Counted from the stretch's first letter, positions 42,361-51,612 are shown. The stretch: 64,000 nucleotides of DNA from Thermoplasmata archaeon (GCA_027306505.1 DAHUZP010000057.1:1-64000); one strand, 5' to 3'. Numbers and translations are program-made. Notes: generated from the sequence alone by a model not told the origin.

Positions 42361-42498
42361 ATGGGAAGCTGCGGGCCCTCCGCGCTCCACCGAGCGTGGC
42401 CGTTCCCGGAGAGCCGGTCTGCGCCCTCCCACAAGCATCAAGGCCACGTGTCGATCCGCTGCTTCGTGCCCCTGTCCCATCACTGGAGCTACCTGTGA
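42361..42498 (+). CDS. Possible 45-aa ORF in the position where eL37 is usually encoded
   Basis: ATG 42361 opens a short frame that ends at TGA 42496-42498, overlapping the GTG of the next gene as GTGA, a pattern used by real gene pairs in this window. In many archaea the gene after the Sm-like protein is ribosomal eL37. The product starts MGSCGPSALHR and has HVSIRC, vaguely like the eL37 start (MGxGTPS) and its first zinc knuckle, but the four zinc cysteines are not there. It may be chance or a decayed gene. Confidence 0.2.
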   Translation: MGSCGPSALHRAWPFPESRSAPSHKHQGHVSIRCFVPLSHHWSYL

Positions 42499-44861
42499 GC
42501 GCGTCCTCGGAAACCCCCTCACCAACGGTGCCTCCACGCAAGAGGCAACGATGGGCCACCTACGGCCTGGGGATGTTCTTCAACGGGCTCGGCCTCGTGG
42601 TCGTCGTCTACGTCTCCGGCCTGCTCTCCCTTCTCGGGGACTACCGGGTGGAGCTCTACCTGCTCCTCGGCATTATCCTCGGAGGTTTCCTCTTCCCTCT
42701 CCTCGGCTGGGCGCTGCTCGCCCGCATCCGACATCCGCTCGTTTGGGGGCTGGTGATCGCCGCGGCTTCGGCGATCGGTCTCACGGCCTCGAACGAAGCC
42801 TACCCCCTCTTCGCAGGAACCGACCTCTTCCTCCGCTCCTTCTTCGCGACCGCGGTGGGCGTCCCGGTCGCGGTCGCCCTGCTCCCCGGGATCACCTTGA
42901 AGGTGCGTTCCAAGCGGGCGGTGGTCTGGGCCCTAGGGTTGGGACTCGGTCCGATCGTCCTGGGCATCATCGACTCCCTGATCTACGTCGCGCTAGGGTT
43001 CGAGGGATTCGCGTTCATCGTGCTCGAGACGGAAGGCATCGCGGCCGTCCTCCTTCTCCTGGGCTTCCTCCTCGCGCTCCGCCGGAGCGCGGCGAGGAGG
43101 ACCGCGGGTGGCGCGAACGCCCACGCGTCAGGGCCCTCCGAAGCCTCCCGATCCCCCCCCTCCTCCCCGTCCACCGGGGGCGACGCGGCCAGCCTCGGGA
43201 CCGCGATGCGCCGTCCCGGCCCGTCACAGCGGGCAAGAGCGAAGGGGTCCGTCCGCGTGCGGGCGCCCTTTGGGCCGGGTCCTCACCGGTCGACGAGGTC
43301 TCTCGCCCGCCTTCTGGCTACCCTCGTCGTTCTCGCGGTCCTCGTGGACCTTCCATTAGGCGGCGCTGGAGCTCCGTCAGGCCCCGGAGCGGTTCCTTCC
43401 TCCTCATCGCCGCCCCCCTCGGCGCGAACGCCTATCCAGCACGTTGTCATGATCATCATGGAGAACCACGCCTTCGACAACTTCTTCGGGCTGTACCCGT
43501 TCATGCCGGGGACCAACGCGGCCTACCCCGGCATCACCGTCCCCAACAACCTCGCCAACTCCTCCCGCTGGTCCTGCAGTGGCGGAGCGGGCCCGGTGCC
43601 GGGATCGAGCACCGGTTGCTCCGCGAACGGGATCGACCTCGTCTCGAACGGAACGTGGAACACGGTCAACCCGTACGAGGGGTACTCCCCCTACCACATC
43701 GATTGGGACCAGGGCAAGATGGACGGCTGGCTCTCTCCGGGTGGATCCGGCGCACAGTCGCTCGCCACCTTCGGGGCGGACCAGATGGCCCCTGAGTGGG
43801 TGATGGCCCAGGAGTACGCGATGGGCGACGCCTACTACTCTCCCGTGTTGAGCGAGACGACCCCCAACCGTCTCTACTCCATCGCGGGATTCTCTCCGGT
43901 CTCGAACGACTACGGGCCCCCGCCCTACATCCCCTTCGACCAGACCATCTTCGGGGAGCTCCAGACGAACGACCTCAGCTGGGGCTACTACCTCCAGGAC
44001 CCCTCCGCCGGCCTCGGGACGCTCGACTTCGTCTCAGGGCTATCGGTGGGAACTCCCCAAGTCCAGACCTACAGCGACTTCGAGAGCGAGGCCGGGGCTG
44101 GGACGCTGCCTGCCCTTTCCTGGTTGATGCCCACCGATGGCGGGCTCTCCGACCAGTACAGCCAGGGACCCCCTGGGAACGTCCTGCAGGGAGAGATGTG
44201 GATCCTCTACATGCTGCACGTGATCATGACGAGCCCCGACTGGAGCTCGACCGCGGTCGTCCTCACCTACGATGAGGCCGGAGGCTACTACGACCACGTG
44301 GCACCCCCCTCCTTGGACGGCGAGCAGCTCGGCGTGCGCATCCCCCTCATCGTCCTCTCTCCCTATGCGAAGGAGGACTACGTCTCGCACACGATCATGA
44401 ACCACGCCTCCTGGCTCGGCTTCGTCGACTACAACTGGGGCCTCCCCGCGCTGAACTCCTTCGTCGCGGACTCGAACCTGCCGCTCGACCTCTTCGACTT
44501 CACCCAGGCGCCCCGGGCCCCTCTCGCGCTTACCGCTGCCCAGGGCTTCCCCACCCCGAGCGCGATCCCGTTCACGATACCGACGTCCCCGGACCTGGCG
44601 CCGCTCTTCCCCCAGCCCTTCCAGGTCCCACTCTCGAACCTGTCCTACGCCCGAACCGGGTCGAGCTCCACGACCCTGTCGCAGCTCGGTGGCGGCGTCT
44701 ACGTTACCGTCGACACGGCGATCACGCCATGGTACGTGAGCGTCCCCGTCCTGTCCTGGGTCTTCCTCCTCGAGATCAGCGTCCTGATGGGCTTCTTCCC
44801 CTTGGTCCGGCTGCTGCGCGCGCGGCGTGAGGCGGCCCCCCGGGAACACGCGCGCTCGTAG
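42495..44861 (+). CDS. Phosphoesterase (AcpA/phospholipase-C-like) fused to an N-terminal membrane domain
   Basis: The 788-residue product has two parts in one uninterrupted frame. Residues about 20-205 form a multi-helix membrane domain (MFFNGLGLVVVVYVSGLLSLL to GIAAVLLLLGFLLALR). After a Ser/Pro linker and another hydrophobic segment near 270-290, residues about 310-715 are a phosphoesterase of the phospholipase C/acid phosphatase family: HVVMIIMENHAFDNFFG is the metal/nucleophile start, followed by WVMAQEYAMGDAYY, VLTYDEAGGYYDHV and SPYAKEDYVSHT. A last membrane helix is at about 742-768. The catalytic domain should face outside and may release phosphate. GTG 42495 is preferred (GTGA overlap); GTG 42396 would add 33 residues. 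Confidence 0.85.
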   Translation: MSASSETPSPTVPPRKRQRWATYGLGMFFNGLGLVVVVYVSGLLSLLGDYRVELYLLLGIILGGFLFPLLGWALLARIRHPLVWGLVIAAASAIGLTASNEAYPLFAGTDLFLRSFFATAVGVPVAVALLPGITLKVRSKRAVVWALGLGLGPIVLGIIDSLIYVALGFEGFAFIVLETEGIAAVLLLLGFLLALRRSAARRTAGGANAHASGPSEASRSPPSSPSTGGDAASLGTAMRRPGPSQRARAKGSVRVRAPFGPGPHRSTRSLARLLATLVVLAVLVDLPLGGAGAPSGPGAVPSSSSPPPSARTPIQHVVMIIMENHAFDNFFGLYPFMPGTNAAYPGITVPNNLANSSRWSCSGGAGPVPGSSTGCSANGIDLVSNGTWNTVNPYEGYSPYHIDWDQGKMDGWLSPGGSGAQSLATFGADQMAPEWVMAQEYAMGDAYYSPVLSETTPNRLYSIAGFSPVSNDYGPPPYIPFDQTIFGELQTNDLSWGYYLQDPSAGLGTLDFVSGLSVGTPQVQTYSDFESEAGAGTLPALSWLMPTDGGLSDQYSQGPPGNVLQGEMWILYMLHVIMTSPDWSSTAVVLTYDEAGGYYDHVAPPSLDGEQLGVRIPLIVLSPYAKEDYVSHTIMNHASWLGFVDYNWGLPALNSFVADSNLPLDLFDFTQAPRAPLALTAAQGFPTPSAIPFTIPTSPDLAPLFPQPFQVPLSNLSYARTGSSSTTLSQLGGGVYVTVDTAITPWYVSVPVLSWVFLLEISVLMGFFPLVRLLRARREAAPREHARS

Positions 44862-44947
44862 TCCGGTCGCGCCATGCCACCGAGGACCCAGTGGTACTGC
44901 TCGCGCGCGAGGGCCGGGCCGGTCCCCGCCGAGGGGAGCGTGCTCGC

Positions 44948-45763
44948 GTGAAGATCATCGTCGCGAGCCAGGAGGACCCGGTCGCCCGAGCGGTCGCCGA
45001 GCTCCTGGGACCGGGGGAGGCGACGGAGTGGCACGTGGGGGACGCTCGACTTCGCGATCTGGGCGAGGGGCGCTTCCTCCTCCGTCGCCCGGGGCTCCAC
45101 GTCCACGACGAGGCGCTCGGTCGTGAGCTGCCCGCCGCCGTCTCCGTACAGGTGGAAGCGCTCCTCTTCCCGTCCGTCCATCGGGCCAACACCAACCGCC
45201 CGGCGCTCACGGTCCATCCGTTGGGGAACCTGTCCAGGGACGCCGAGGTGGGCGGGAGACCCCAGGAGCTCAACCCGGTCCCGGCCCGACTCATGACCGA
45301 GACCTTCCTTCGGTGGTACGAGGTGGGGCGGGCCGAAGGGATCGAGACCACCTTCGAGGCGACGCACCACGGTCCCCTGCTGCCCCTTCCCTCCTTCTTC
45401 GTCGAGATTGGCAGCACCCCGAGTGAGTGGGGGCGACCGGAGCTCCTGCGCGGCTTGACCGAGGTGCTCCGAACCGTGGAGGTGGAGCGCACCGTCCGGG
45501 ACACGGTGGTCCTGGGCATCGGGGGCGGTCACTACATGCCCCGCTTCCGGGACATGGTCCGTCGGCGCCAGGTCTCGGTCGGTCACCTGGTTCCGTCGCA
45601 CCACGCGACGGCCCTGACCGAGGAGCTCGAAGAACAGCTCGTCGCGAGGACCGCCCACGTCGAGGGTATCCTTCTCGCGAAGGAGGACCCTGCCCTGGTC
45701 CTGCCCCGACTGCGCTCGCTCCTTCCGACCAAGCTGGAGAAGGACCTCCCCTCGCGCGCCTAG
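44948..45763 (+). CDS. dtdA: D-aminoacyl-tRNA deacylase DtdA (DTD2/GEK1 family)
   Basis: DtdA removes D-amino acids from tRNA in archaea and plants. The 271-residue protein starts VKIIVASQEDPVARAVAELL and has the family segments LLFPSVHRANTNRPALTVHPLGN, TTFEATHHGPLLPLPSFFVEIGST, VLGIGGGHYMPRFRDM and the VSVGHLVPSHHA histidine motif. GTG 44948 gives the standard N-terminus; the opposite-strand frames are shadows. Confidence 0.94.
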   Translation: MKIIVASQEDPVARAVAELLGPGEATEWHVGDARLRDLGEGRFLLRRPGLHVHDEALGRELPAAVSVQVEALLFPSVHRANTNRPALTVHPLGNLSRDAEVGGRPQELNPVPARLMTETFLRWYEVGRAEGIETTFEATHHGPLLPLPSFFVEIGSTPSEWGRPELLRGLTEVLRTVEVERTVRDTVVLGIGGGHYMPRFRDMVRRRQVSVGHLVPSHHATALTEELEEQLVARTAHVEGILLAKEDPALVLPRLRSLLPTKLEKDLPSRA

Positions 45764-45928
45764 GTCACGGGCGCGGCAGCTCCCCCGCGTACCTACGCAC
45801 GATGCGGCTGCGGACCTTGGGTGAAGGGACGAGGGGTAGCCTCGACCTTCGAGCGGAACTGACGCAAAGACGTGGATAGAGCTGACGGGAAGGGACGGAG
45901 GAAAGGGTTCGGCCGGAGGTCGCGGACC

Positions 45929-46198
45929 CTACGGGGTCCGCTTGTTCCTGTCGTTCGAGCGCGGCTGGAAGAGGAAGGCCCCGCTCCGATAGACCGCACG
46001 GCCGAGCTTGAGGTCCCGAACGTTCGCGTACTTGGGCCCGCCCTTCGAGGCGGTCATGAGCGTGTCGATGACCTGTCGGAAGAGCGCGCTCTGGTTGATC
46101 TCGGGGTGCCGCTCGAGGAACTCGTTCTGCTCCCGGGTGATCGTGATGTTCTTTCGGAGCATTCCCGTCGCGTGTCCGTCCATCTCAGGTCCGGTCAT
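45929..46198 (-). CDS. Small putative DNA-binding protein (RHH-like), 89 aa
   Basis: The product has KNITITREQNEFLERHP then EINQSALFRQVIDTLM, a strand-helix-helix pattern like ribbon-helix-helix repressors, and a basic tail ending RNKRTP. ATG 46196-46198 is set by the TATA element. No toxin-like partner lies beside it. The 3' neighbour is dtdA, convergent. Confidence 0.65.
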   Translation of the reverse strand: MTGPEMDGHATGMLRKNITITREQNEFLERHPEINQSALFRQVIDTLMTASKGGPKYANVRDLKLGRAVYRSGAFLFQPRSNDRNKRTP

Positions 46199-46219
46199 AG
46201 ATGCACTTATGCGCATTGG

Positions 46220-46228
46220 GTATTTAAT
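46220..46228 (-). promoter_or_regulatory. TATA box for the 89-aa RHH-like gene
   Basis: On the minus strand the sequence is ATTAAATAC, centred about 26 nt before the ATG at 46198. Confidence 0.6.
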
Positions 46229-46279
46229 TGGAACGTTGACTGGAACGTGACGGATGTCACCATTCAGCACGCCCTCGGG

Positions 46280-47692
46280 CTAGTTTTCCGCCGAAGTGTC
46301 GGTATGGTGCCGGCGCTCTGAACCCCTTCTGACGATTGGTCGACCATGGAGGGGCGGGCCCACCGCTACGGCGAGAGGCGACCCGCCGTCCCACAGGTGT
46401 TCCCGGACCACTCGCCGGATATCGGAGGGCGTTAGGGCACGGAGCGTGCCGGGCCACCGCTCGAAATGGTCGAGCGGGAGGTCGAAGTATCCCACTTCCA
46501 CCGCTAGCCCGTGCGCCTGCGTCGAGGTCTCGAGCAGGAGCGGAAGGCTTCCCAGGAGGCTCTCACGGATCCGCCGGAGCTCGGTCGGGCTCGGTCCCTT
46601 CTCTGCGAGGCGATGCACTTCCTGGACCAGGAGCCGGTGGACGGTCGCCACATGTCCAGGGCCGGTCCCGGCGTCCGCGGTCCACAGGCCGGCCCATGAG
46701 AGCGACTCGAGCTCGCTGCTCGCCCCGTAGGCGAGCCCTTCGCGCTCGCGCACGACCTGGAAGAGCCGGGAGAGGACGGAGCGTCCTCCCAGGATCTCGT
46801 TCGCGAGGGTGAGGGCCGGGTAGTCCGGGTGACCCCGGAAGGGAGCGATGCCTCCCACGATCACTTCGACCTGTGTCGTGCCGGGGAGCGATACGTAATG
46901 CAGCCCGCCCTCGGGCCGGGACCGCGGCATCGCGACGGGTGGAGGAGGGAGCGGCGGGGCGCCCGAGAGGGTGCCGAAGGTGCTCCTGAGCGAGCGTAGG
47001 AGCTCGGGAGGAGGCTGCGGGGTCGTCACCACGAGCATCGAGCCCCGCGGGGTGAGGTGTCTCAGGTGGAACCTCCGCACCCGCTCGCGGTTCACGCGCT
47101 GGAGCGACCTGGTCGTCCCGAGAGGGTTCCGCCGGTACGGGTGACCTCGAGGCAGTAGCCGCTCGAGAAAGACCCGGTCCGCCCGCTCGTCAGGCTGGCT
47201 CGCTTCGCGCAGGAGCGCCTCCTGCATCTCTCGACGGATCCTCTCGAGCTCCACCGGGTCGAGCCGAGGCTCGGTCAACGCTTCGAAGAGGAGCCCCAGG
47301 ACCTCGCCCTGGGCCTGCTGCGGGCCGCTCCCTTCCATCTCGAGCCTCTCCCACGAGGCCCGGGCCGAGAAGGTCGCCGCAAGCCGGTCGATCTCCCGGG
47401 CGAAGGCGCGCTTGTCGCGCCTGCGGGTCCCGGCGCTCAAGAGGCGGGAGAGCACCGTCGCCGTCCCTTCCTCTCCTTCGGGGTCCCGCGCGCTGCCTCC
47501 TTCCCCGATCCAGCTCGCCGAGAACGTGACGGAGCCGGGGGGGGACCGCTGGTGGACCACCACGAGCCCGTTGTCAAGGAGGTGACGGGTGATCTCGAGC
47601 GCCGAAGGCTGGGAGGGCGTCGAGGCCCGCGCCGGCCGTGGGAGGGACGAGGTCCCCGAGGTCGGGGAAGCGGGGCTCCCGAGGCCGTTCAC
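46280..47692 (-). CDS. M16-family peptidase, non-catalytic partner
   Basis: The 470-residue protein has two M16 halves (RHLLDNGLVVVHQRSPPGSVTF at the start; VEVIVGGIAPFRGHPDYPALTLANEILGG and VREREGLAYGASS in the second half). The place of the zinc motif HxxEH is taken by GEEGTATVLSRLL, so it cannot bind catalytic zinc. In M16B systems one active and one inactive subunit form a clam-shell heterodimer; the gene next door is the active one. GTG 47692 overlaps its stop (GTGA). The first 35 residues are disordered. Confidence 0.9.
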   Translation of the reverse strand: MNGLGSPASPTSGTSSLPRPARASTPSQPSALEITRHLLDNGLVVVHQRSPPGSVTFSASWIGEGGSARDPEGEEGTATVLSRLLSAGTRRRDKRAFAREIDRLAATFSARASWERLEMEGSGPQQAQGEVLGLLFEALTEPRLDPVELERIRREMQEALLREASQPDERADRVFLERLLPRGHPYRRNPLGTTRSLQRVNRERVRRFHLRHLTPRGSMLVVTTPQPPPELLRSLRSTFGTLSGAPPLPPPPVAMPRSRPEGGLHYVSLPGTTQVEVIVGGIAPFRGHPDYPALTLANEILGGRSVLSRLFQVVREREGLAYGASSELESLSWAGLWTADAGTGPGHVATVHRLLVQEVHRLAEKGPSPTELRRIRESLLGSLPLLLETSTQAHGLAVEVGYFDLPLDHFERWPGTLRALTPSDIRRVVREHLWDGGSPLAVAVGPPLHGRPIVRRGSERRHHTDTSAEN

Positions 47693-49032
47693 GGGCGCTT
47701 CCTCCCACCCTTTCGCCGCGGTCGGGAGGCCGGGCTCGGCGGGTCCACCTCGTAGCGGACCACGGTGCGCGCGGGGCCCTGGAAGAGCTCTCGTGCGGTC
47801 TCGCGTAGGTCCTCCGGACGCAGCCGAAGGGCCCGCTCGAAGATGCTCCGGTCCCATCGAAGGTCGCCCAGGCTGCGGAAGAAGCCGAGCCGGAAGGCGC
47901 TGCGCGTGCTCCCCTCCCACGCGAGGGATGCGCCGCGGACGAGCCGCTCCTTGAGCCGGCGAAGCTCTGCAGGGCCGAGGAGGCCGCGGGTGAGCCGCTC
48001 GCTTTCGCTCAGCAGGGCGGACTCCAGCCGGTCGCCGGGGACCCCGGGAGAGGCCTGAGCGAAGAGCGAGAAGAGGCCGGGGTGGACCCGGGGGGGCCAG
48101 TCGCTGCCCGCGCGCACCGCGAGGCCCCGGTCCACGAGCGCCTGGTAGAGGCGGGCGGTGGGGTGGTCCCTGGCGCCACGGAACCCGCCGGTGGGGTAGA
48201 GCGCGTTCTCTCCTCCGAGATAGAGGTCGAGGAGCAGGAGGGCGCTCGCCTTGGGATCGCTCACCGCCGGGGCTTTCCAGGCGATGCGCACGATCGGGGT
48301 GGAGCCCGGACCCTGTATCGATGACCGCCGCTCCCCGCGCTGCTTGGGCTCGACCGCCCGGAGCTGCGGGTCGGACACCTTGGCCCGGATGGGGCCGAAG
48401 CGCCGCTCCACCTCCCGGACCATCGCAGGGAGCTCGAAGCCCCCGACCACGACCAGAGTCCCGTTGGGGGGGCCGTAGTAGCGACGATAGAACCCGTAGA
48501 GCGCTTCCCGCGCCATGCCCCGGATGTCCTGGACGGAGCCCAGGGCGTCCCAGCGGTACGGATGCTCCCGGAAGGCGAGGCTGTAGATCTCCTCCTCGAC
48601 GCGGAAGACCGGATGGTTCTCGTTCCCCTCGCGCTCGGAGAGGACCACCGAACGCTCCCGGTCGATCTCCTCCGACGGGATGGTCGCCCCCGTCATGCGG
48701 TCCGCTTCGATGTCGAGCGGCGCCGCGGCGTGGTCCCGGGGGACCGTCGCGAAGTAGGCCGTGAAGTCGGTGTCGGTGAAGGCGTTGAGGATGCCTCCCA
48801 CCTCGACGATCTTGCGGTCGATCTCTCCTACGCGGTACCGGCGCGAGCCCTTGAACAGCATGTGCTCGAGCCAGTGCGCGGCGCCCGTGGTCCCGGGCGC
48901 CTCGTTCTTCGACCCGACACGGTACCACAACCAGACCGACACGACCGGGGAGGCGGGTCGAGGAGCGAGCAGGACCTCGAGGCCGTTCGGAAGGACCCTC
49001 CGATGCACTGCGGGGGCCGGGAGCGAGGCCAC
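47689..49032 (-). CDS. M16-family zinc peptidase, catalytic subunit
   Basis: The 447-residue protein has the inverted zinc motif HWLEHMLFKG (HxxEH), the more distant ligand Glu in LSEREGNENHP, and the typical NGLEVLLAPRPASPVVSVWLWYRVGS start. The C-terminal half includes VVVGGFELPAMVREVERRFG and YQALVDRGLAVRAGSDWP. It should digest small peptides in a closed chamber with its inactive partner encoded next. GTG 49032 fits the TATA element. The C-terminus is basic. Confidence 0.93.
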   Translation of the reverse strand: MASLPAPAVHRRVLPNGLEVLLAPRPASPVVSVWLWYRVGSKNEAPGTTGAAHWLEHMLFKGSRRYRVGEIDRKIVEVGGILNAFTDTDFTAYFATVPRDHAAAPLDIEADRMTGATIPSEEIDRERSVVLSEREGNENHPVFRVEEEIYSLAFREHPYRWDALGSVQDIRGMAREALYGFYRRYYGPPNGTLVVVGGFELPAMVREVERRFGPIRAKVSDPQLRAVEPKQRGERRSSIQGPGSTPIVRIAWKAPAVSDPKASALLLLDLYLGGENALYPTGGFRGARDHPTARLYQALVDRGLAVRAGSDWPPRVHPGLFSLFAQASPGVPGDRLESALLSESERLTRGLLGPAELRRLKERLVRGASLAWEGSTRSAFRLGFFRSLGDLRWDRSIFERALRLRPEDLRETARELFQGPARTVVRYEVDPPSPASRPRRKGGRKRP

Positions 49033-49052
49033 GCGACCAAGAGGGGCCGGGG

Positions 49053-49060
49053 CTCTTAAG
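49053..49060 (-). promoter_or_regulatory. TATA-like element for the M16 operon
   Basis: On the minus strand CTTAAGAG is centred about 25 nt before GTG 49032, supporting this start. Confidence 0.5.
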
Positions 49061-49260
49061 CTCCTTCCGCGCGGCCGCTCGGTCGAAGCGCTCGGCGGGC
49101 TTCCGTCCTTCCAGGGGAGGTATCGAAGGTGGGCGCCTCCCACCGCGTGAACATGCCGGTGGAACGAAGAGGTCGGGGGCCGGGATAGGTCTGGGAAAGG
49201 GTAGGCAGGGCCCCCGGGGATCCGCGCTCTCCAGCGGTCCGGAGGCCCTGCGTCGTCCGC

Positions 49261-50460
49261 TCAGACGTACTGGTTGTCGCGGTAGCAGTAGTACCGGCTG
49301 TACTCCTGTACCCAGGTCGTGGGCTGTCCGCACTTCGAGCAGGCTGGACCCGGTCCCTGTCCTCCCGCCACCGGGGGTGCCGGCGAGGCTGCGACGGGCG
49401 CCGCTGCCATGGGTGCCGCGCCGATTGCCGGGGTGGCCGCTCCGGACCAGGCACCCATCGGGGCCGGCTGGCCCATCGCCGCACTGTGGACGGCACCGGT
49501 CGGGGCCAAGGCTCCCGCTTGTTGAGCTTGCACGATCTCCTGGACGGTGTAGGGGTCGCGCCGCGTCATGAAGAAGAGCAGCAGACCGATCGCGATCATC
49601 GCGACCGAGACGAAGGAGAGGTACCAGCCGATCCCTGCTCCCCAGTTGCAGACGTCACTCACGCCCGTTGGGGGGGTGCCCAGGAAGGCGCAGGAGTTGC
49701 CGAAGAACGAGTTGCACGGGGAGGTCCCCGAGCCGCAACCGTTCGTGCTGTCCGCGGAGATGGCGCCCGGAAGGCCGCCCAAGGCGTAGATGGGCGCGAC
49801 GACCCCGAGGACCAATGCGGCGAGCAGGATGATGAGCGTCAGGATCAGCTGGATCCTGGAGAAGGTGAACGCGAGCGCGCCAAGCAGCCCCATGATCGCT
49901 CCGATGAAGGCAAGGACGATCGCCCCGATCATGAGCCCGTTGACGCTACCGAACAGATTGCCGACGTTCGTGGTGGAACCCGAACACAGGCCCCCCGCAC
50001 CACCGTAGTAGGAGCAGGTCGAGGAACCGACCTGACAGAGGCCGGCCGAACCACTGCACTGTTCCTGGTACTGGCTGCCAGGATAGGCGTACTCGGTGTT
50101 GGTTACGCTCTGCCCGCCACCGCTCAATGAGATGCTGCTGGTCCACCACGGGGTGGCGATGGATGCGATCGCGAGGGCGGCCCCGACGATGAGCAGGATG
50201 GAGGCCATGAGGCGCTTCTGGTGTTTGTACCCGTGAGGGCGTTGCGGGCGCACGGGGCCAGCGTAACTGGGGCTCCCTCCCCAGCCGGGAGCCTGCCCGT
50301 AGGCAGGGGGCGCCTGTCCATAGGCGGGTGGGGCCTGTCCGTAGGCCGGCGTGGCCTGTCCGTAGCCTTGAGGGGCTTGCCCGTACCCAGGCTGTTGGGG
50401 TGGGTAGCCCTGGGGATATCCGGAGGGTGGCACTCCTGCGGCTTGTGGCGGCGCTCCCAT
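49261..50460 (-). CDS. Four-helix membrane protein with YGQAP repeats and a C-terminal zinc ribbon
   Basis: The 399-residue product begins with a disordered region of tandem YGQAPPA-type repeats (residues about 20-65), then has a first helix (LMASILLIVGAALAIASIA), an extracellular loop with four or more cysteines (QEQCSGSAGLCQVG, STCSYYGG), two or three helices (MIGAIVLAFIGAIMGLLGALAF, LILTLIILLAALVLGVVAPIYAL), a Cys-bearing loop and a last helix (LSFVSVAMIAIGLLLFFM). The tail is Ala/Pro-rich and ends in a zinc ribbon (CSKCGQPTTWVQEYSRYYCYRDNQYV is one unit). Similar proteins are common in Thermoplasmatota; the role is unknown. GTG 50472 is an alternative start. Confidence 0.75.
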   Translation of the reverse strand: MGAPPQAAGVPPSGYPQGYPPQQPGYGQAPQGYGQATPAYGQAPPAYGQAPPAYGQAPGWGGSPSYAGPVRPQRPHGYKHQKRLMASILLIVGAALAIASIATPWWTSSISLSGGGQSVTNTEYAYPGSQYQEQCSGSAGLCQVGSSTCSYYGGAGGLCSGSTTNVGNLFGSVNGLMIGAIVLAFIGAIMGLLGALAFTFSRIQLILTLIILLAALVLGVVAPIYALGGLPGAISADSTNGCGSGTSPCNSFFGNSCAFLGTPPTGVSDVCNWGAGIGWYLSFVSVAMIAIGLLLFFMTRRDPYTVQEIVQAQQAGALAPTGAVHSAAMGQPAPMGAWSGAATPAIGAAPMAAAPVAASPAPPVAGGQGPGPACSKCGQPTTWVQEYSRYYCYRDNQYV

Positions 50461-50727
50461 TGTTCTTTTCACCTTTGGTCGCTCGGTCCTCGAAGGGGAC
50501 CGCGCTGGGGATACGATTGTCGTTCTGCACTTGAACCTTCCGGAGCACTTGCGGAGTTATACGGGGCCAGCCCGCGGTGCCCTCCCCCCATTGAGCCCGG
50601 CCTATCACCCTGAAGGGGGTCACTTGAGGCCCCTCCCGGACCTCCGGGTAGGCCTCTCGCCCCGGGGTTCCGCCGGACCGACAAGCGGATATCCCCGGCC
50701 CCGGCGTGGTGGGTGGGGTGTCCAACG

Positions 50728-51612
50728 GTGAACCCGTGGCTAAGGTTGCTCCGCCCCGGCAATGGGGCGATCAGCTTCGTCGGGACCGTGGTGGGGGGGC
50801 TCACCGCCTCCGGGATCGATCTGGGGAGGCTCTCGACGGAGCTTCCGGACCTGGTCCTCGCGGGGATCACGACCTTCGCGGTCGCCTCCGGCGGGAACGT
50901 CCTCAACGACTACTTGGACCAGGAAGGGGACCGGACGAACCACCCGGACCGCCCCCTTCCCCGGGGGGAGGTCTCGCCCGGCGCCGTCCAGTCCTACGCA
51001 GCCTCGTTGCTCCTCCTCTCCGCGGTGCCGATCCTCCTCCTGGGGCTCTTCGGGCAGCTGCCCCGGCCGCTCCTCTCCCTCAACGGCGGGCTTCCCTGGG
51101 TCGTCTGGGCCCTAGCGGTAGGGCTGCTCCTCTCCTACGAGCTGCGATGGAAGGCCCGGGGGCTCGTGGGGAACCTGACCGTCGCGGCGCTGACCGGGGC
51201 GGTCTTCCTCTTCGGGGCGACCATCGTCGGCAACGTCGCCCTGGTGCTGCCGCTCGGGGCGATGGCCGCGCTCGCGACCCTCTCCAGGGAGGTCATCAAG
51301 GACATGGAGGACGCGGAGGGGGACGTCGACCGCCGCACTCTCGCGCGGACCCACGGCATGGGGGTCGCCGCGCTCGTGGCCCGGCTGGCGGTCGCCTGCG
51401 CCATCGCGCTCTCACCCTATCCTCTGGTCCTTTGGCGACCGGCCCTGCCCCTCCCCGCCGCCATTATCTACCTAGCGTTCGTCGCGGCCGCCGACCTCGT
51501 CTTCCTCGTGTCGGTGTCCACCTTGCCGAAGCAATTGCACCGGGAGCAGTCCCTGTCCAAGTTGGCCATGGTGCTCGCCCTGGTGGGTTTCCTGGGGGCC
51601 GCCCTACGATGA
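50728..51612 (+). CDS. Digeranylgeranylglyceryl phosphate synthase (UbiA family)
   Basis: The enzyme adds the second geranylgeranyl chain in archaeal ether-lipid synthesis. The ~294-residue protein has eight or nine helices; the first Asp-rich motif is NVLNDYLDQEGDRTNHPDRPLPRG and the second is SREVIKDMEDAEGDVD, both needed for Mg-diphosphate binding. GTG 50728 gives NPWLRLLRPGN, the usual start. Its TGA overlaps the next gene's ATG. The pairing with GGGP synthase puts consecutive steps of one pathway together. Confidence 0.92.
   Translation: MNPWLRLLRPGNGAISFVGTVVGGLTASGIDLGRLSTELPDLVLAGITTFAVASGGNVLNDYLDQEGDRTNHPDRPLPRGEVSPGAVQSYAASLLLLSAVPILLLGLFGQLPRPLLSLNGGLPWVVWALAVGLLLSYELRWKARGLVGNLTVAALTGAVFLFGATIVGNVALVLPLGAMAALATLSREVIKDMEDAEGDVDRRTLARTHGMGVAALVARLAVACAIALSPYPLVLWRPALPLPAAIIYLAFVAAADLVFLVSVSTLPKQLHREQSLSKLAMVLALVGFLGAALR

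Noticed and set aside
44699-45658. Long open frame opposite to dtdA
   Set aside because: Its translation is Arg/Gly/His-rich without motifs, while the plus strand encodes a clear DtdA; it is a GC-driven antisense shadow.
45929-46198. Antitoxin of a toxin-antitoxin pair
   Set aside because: The RHH-like protein stands alone; the neighbours are dtdA and an M16 peptidase, neither a toxin.
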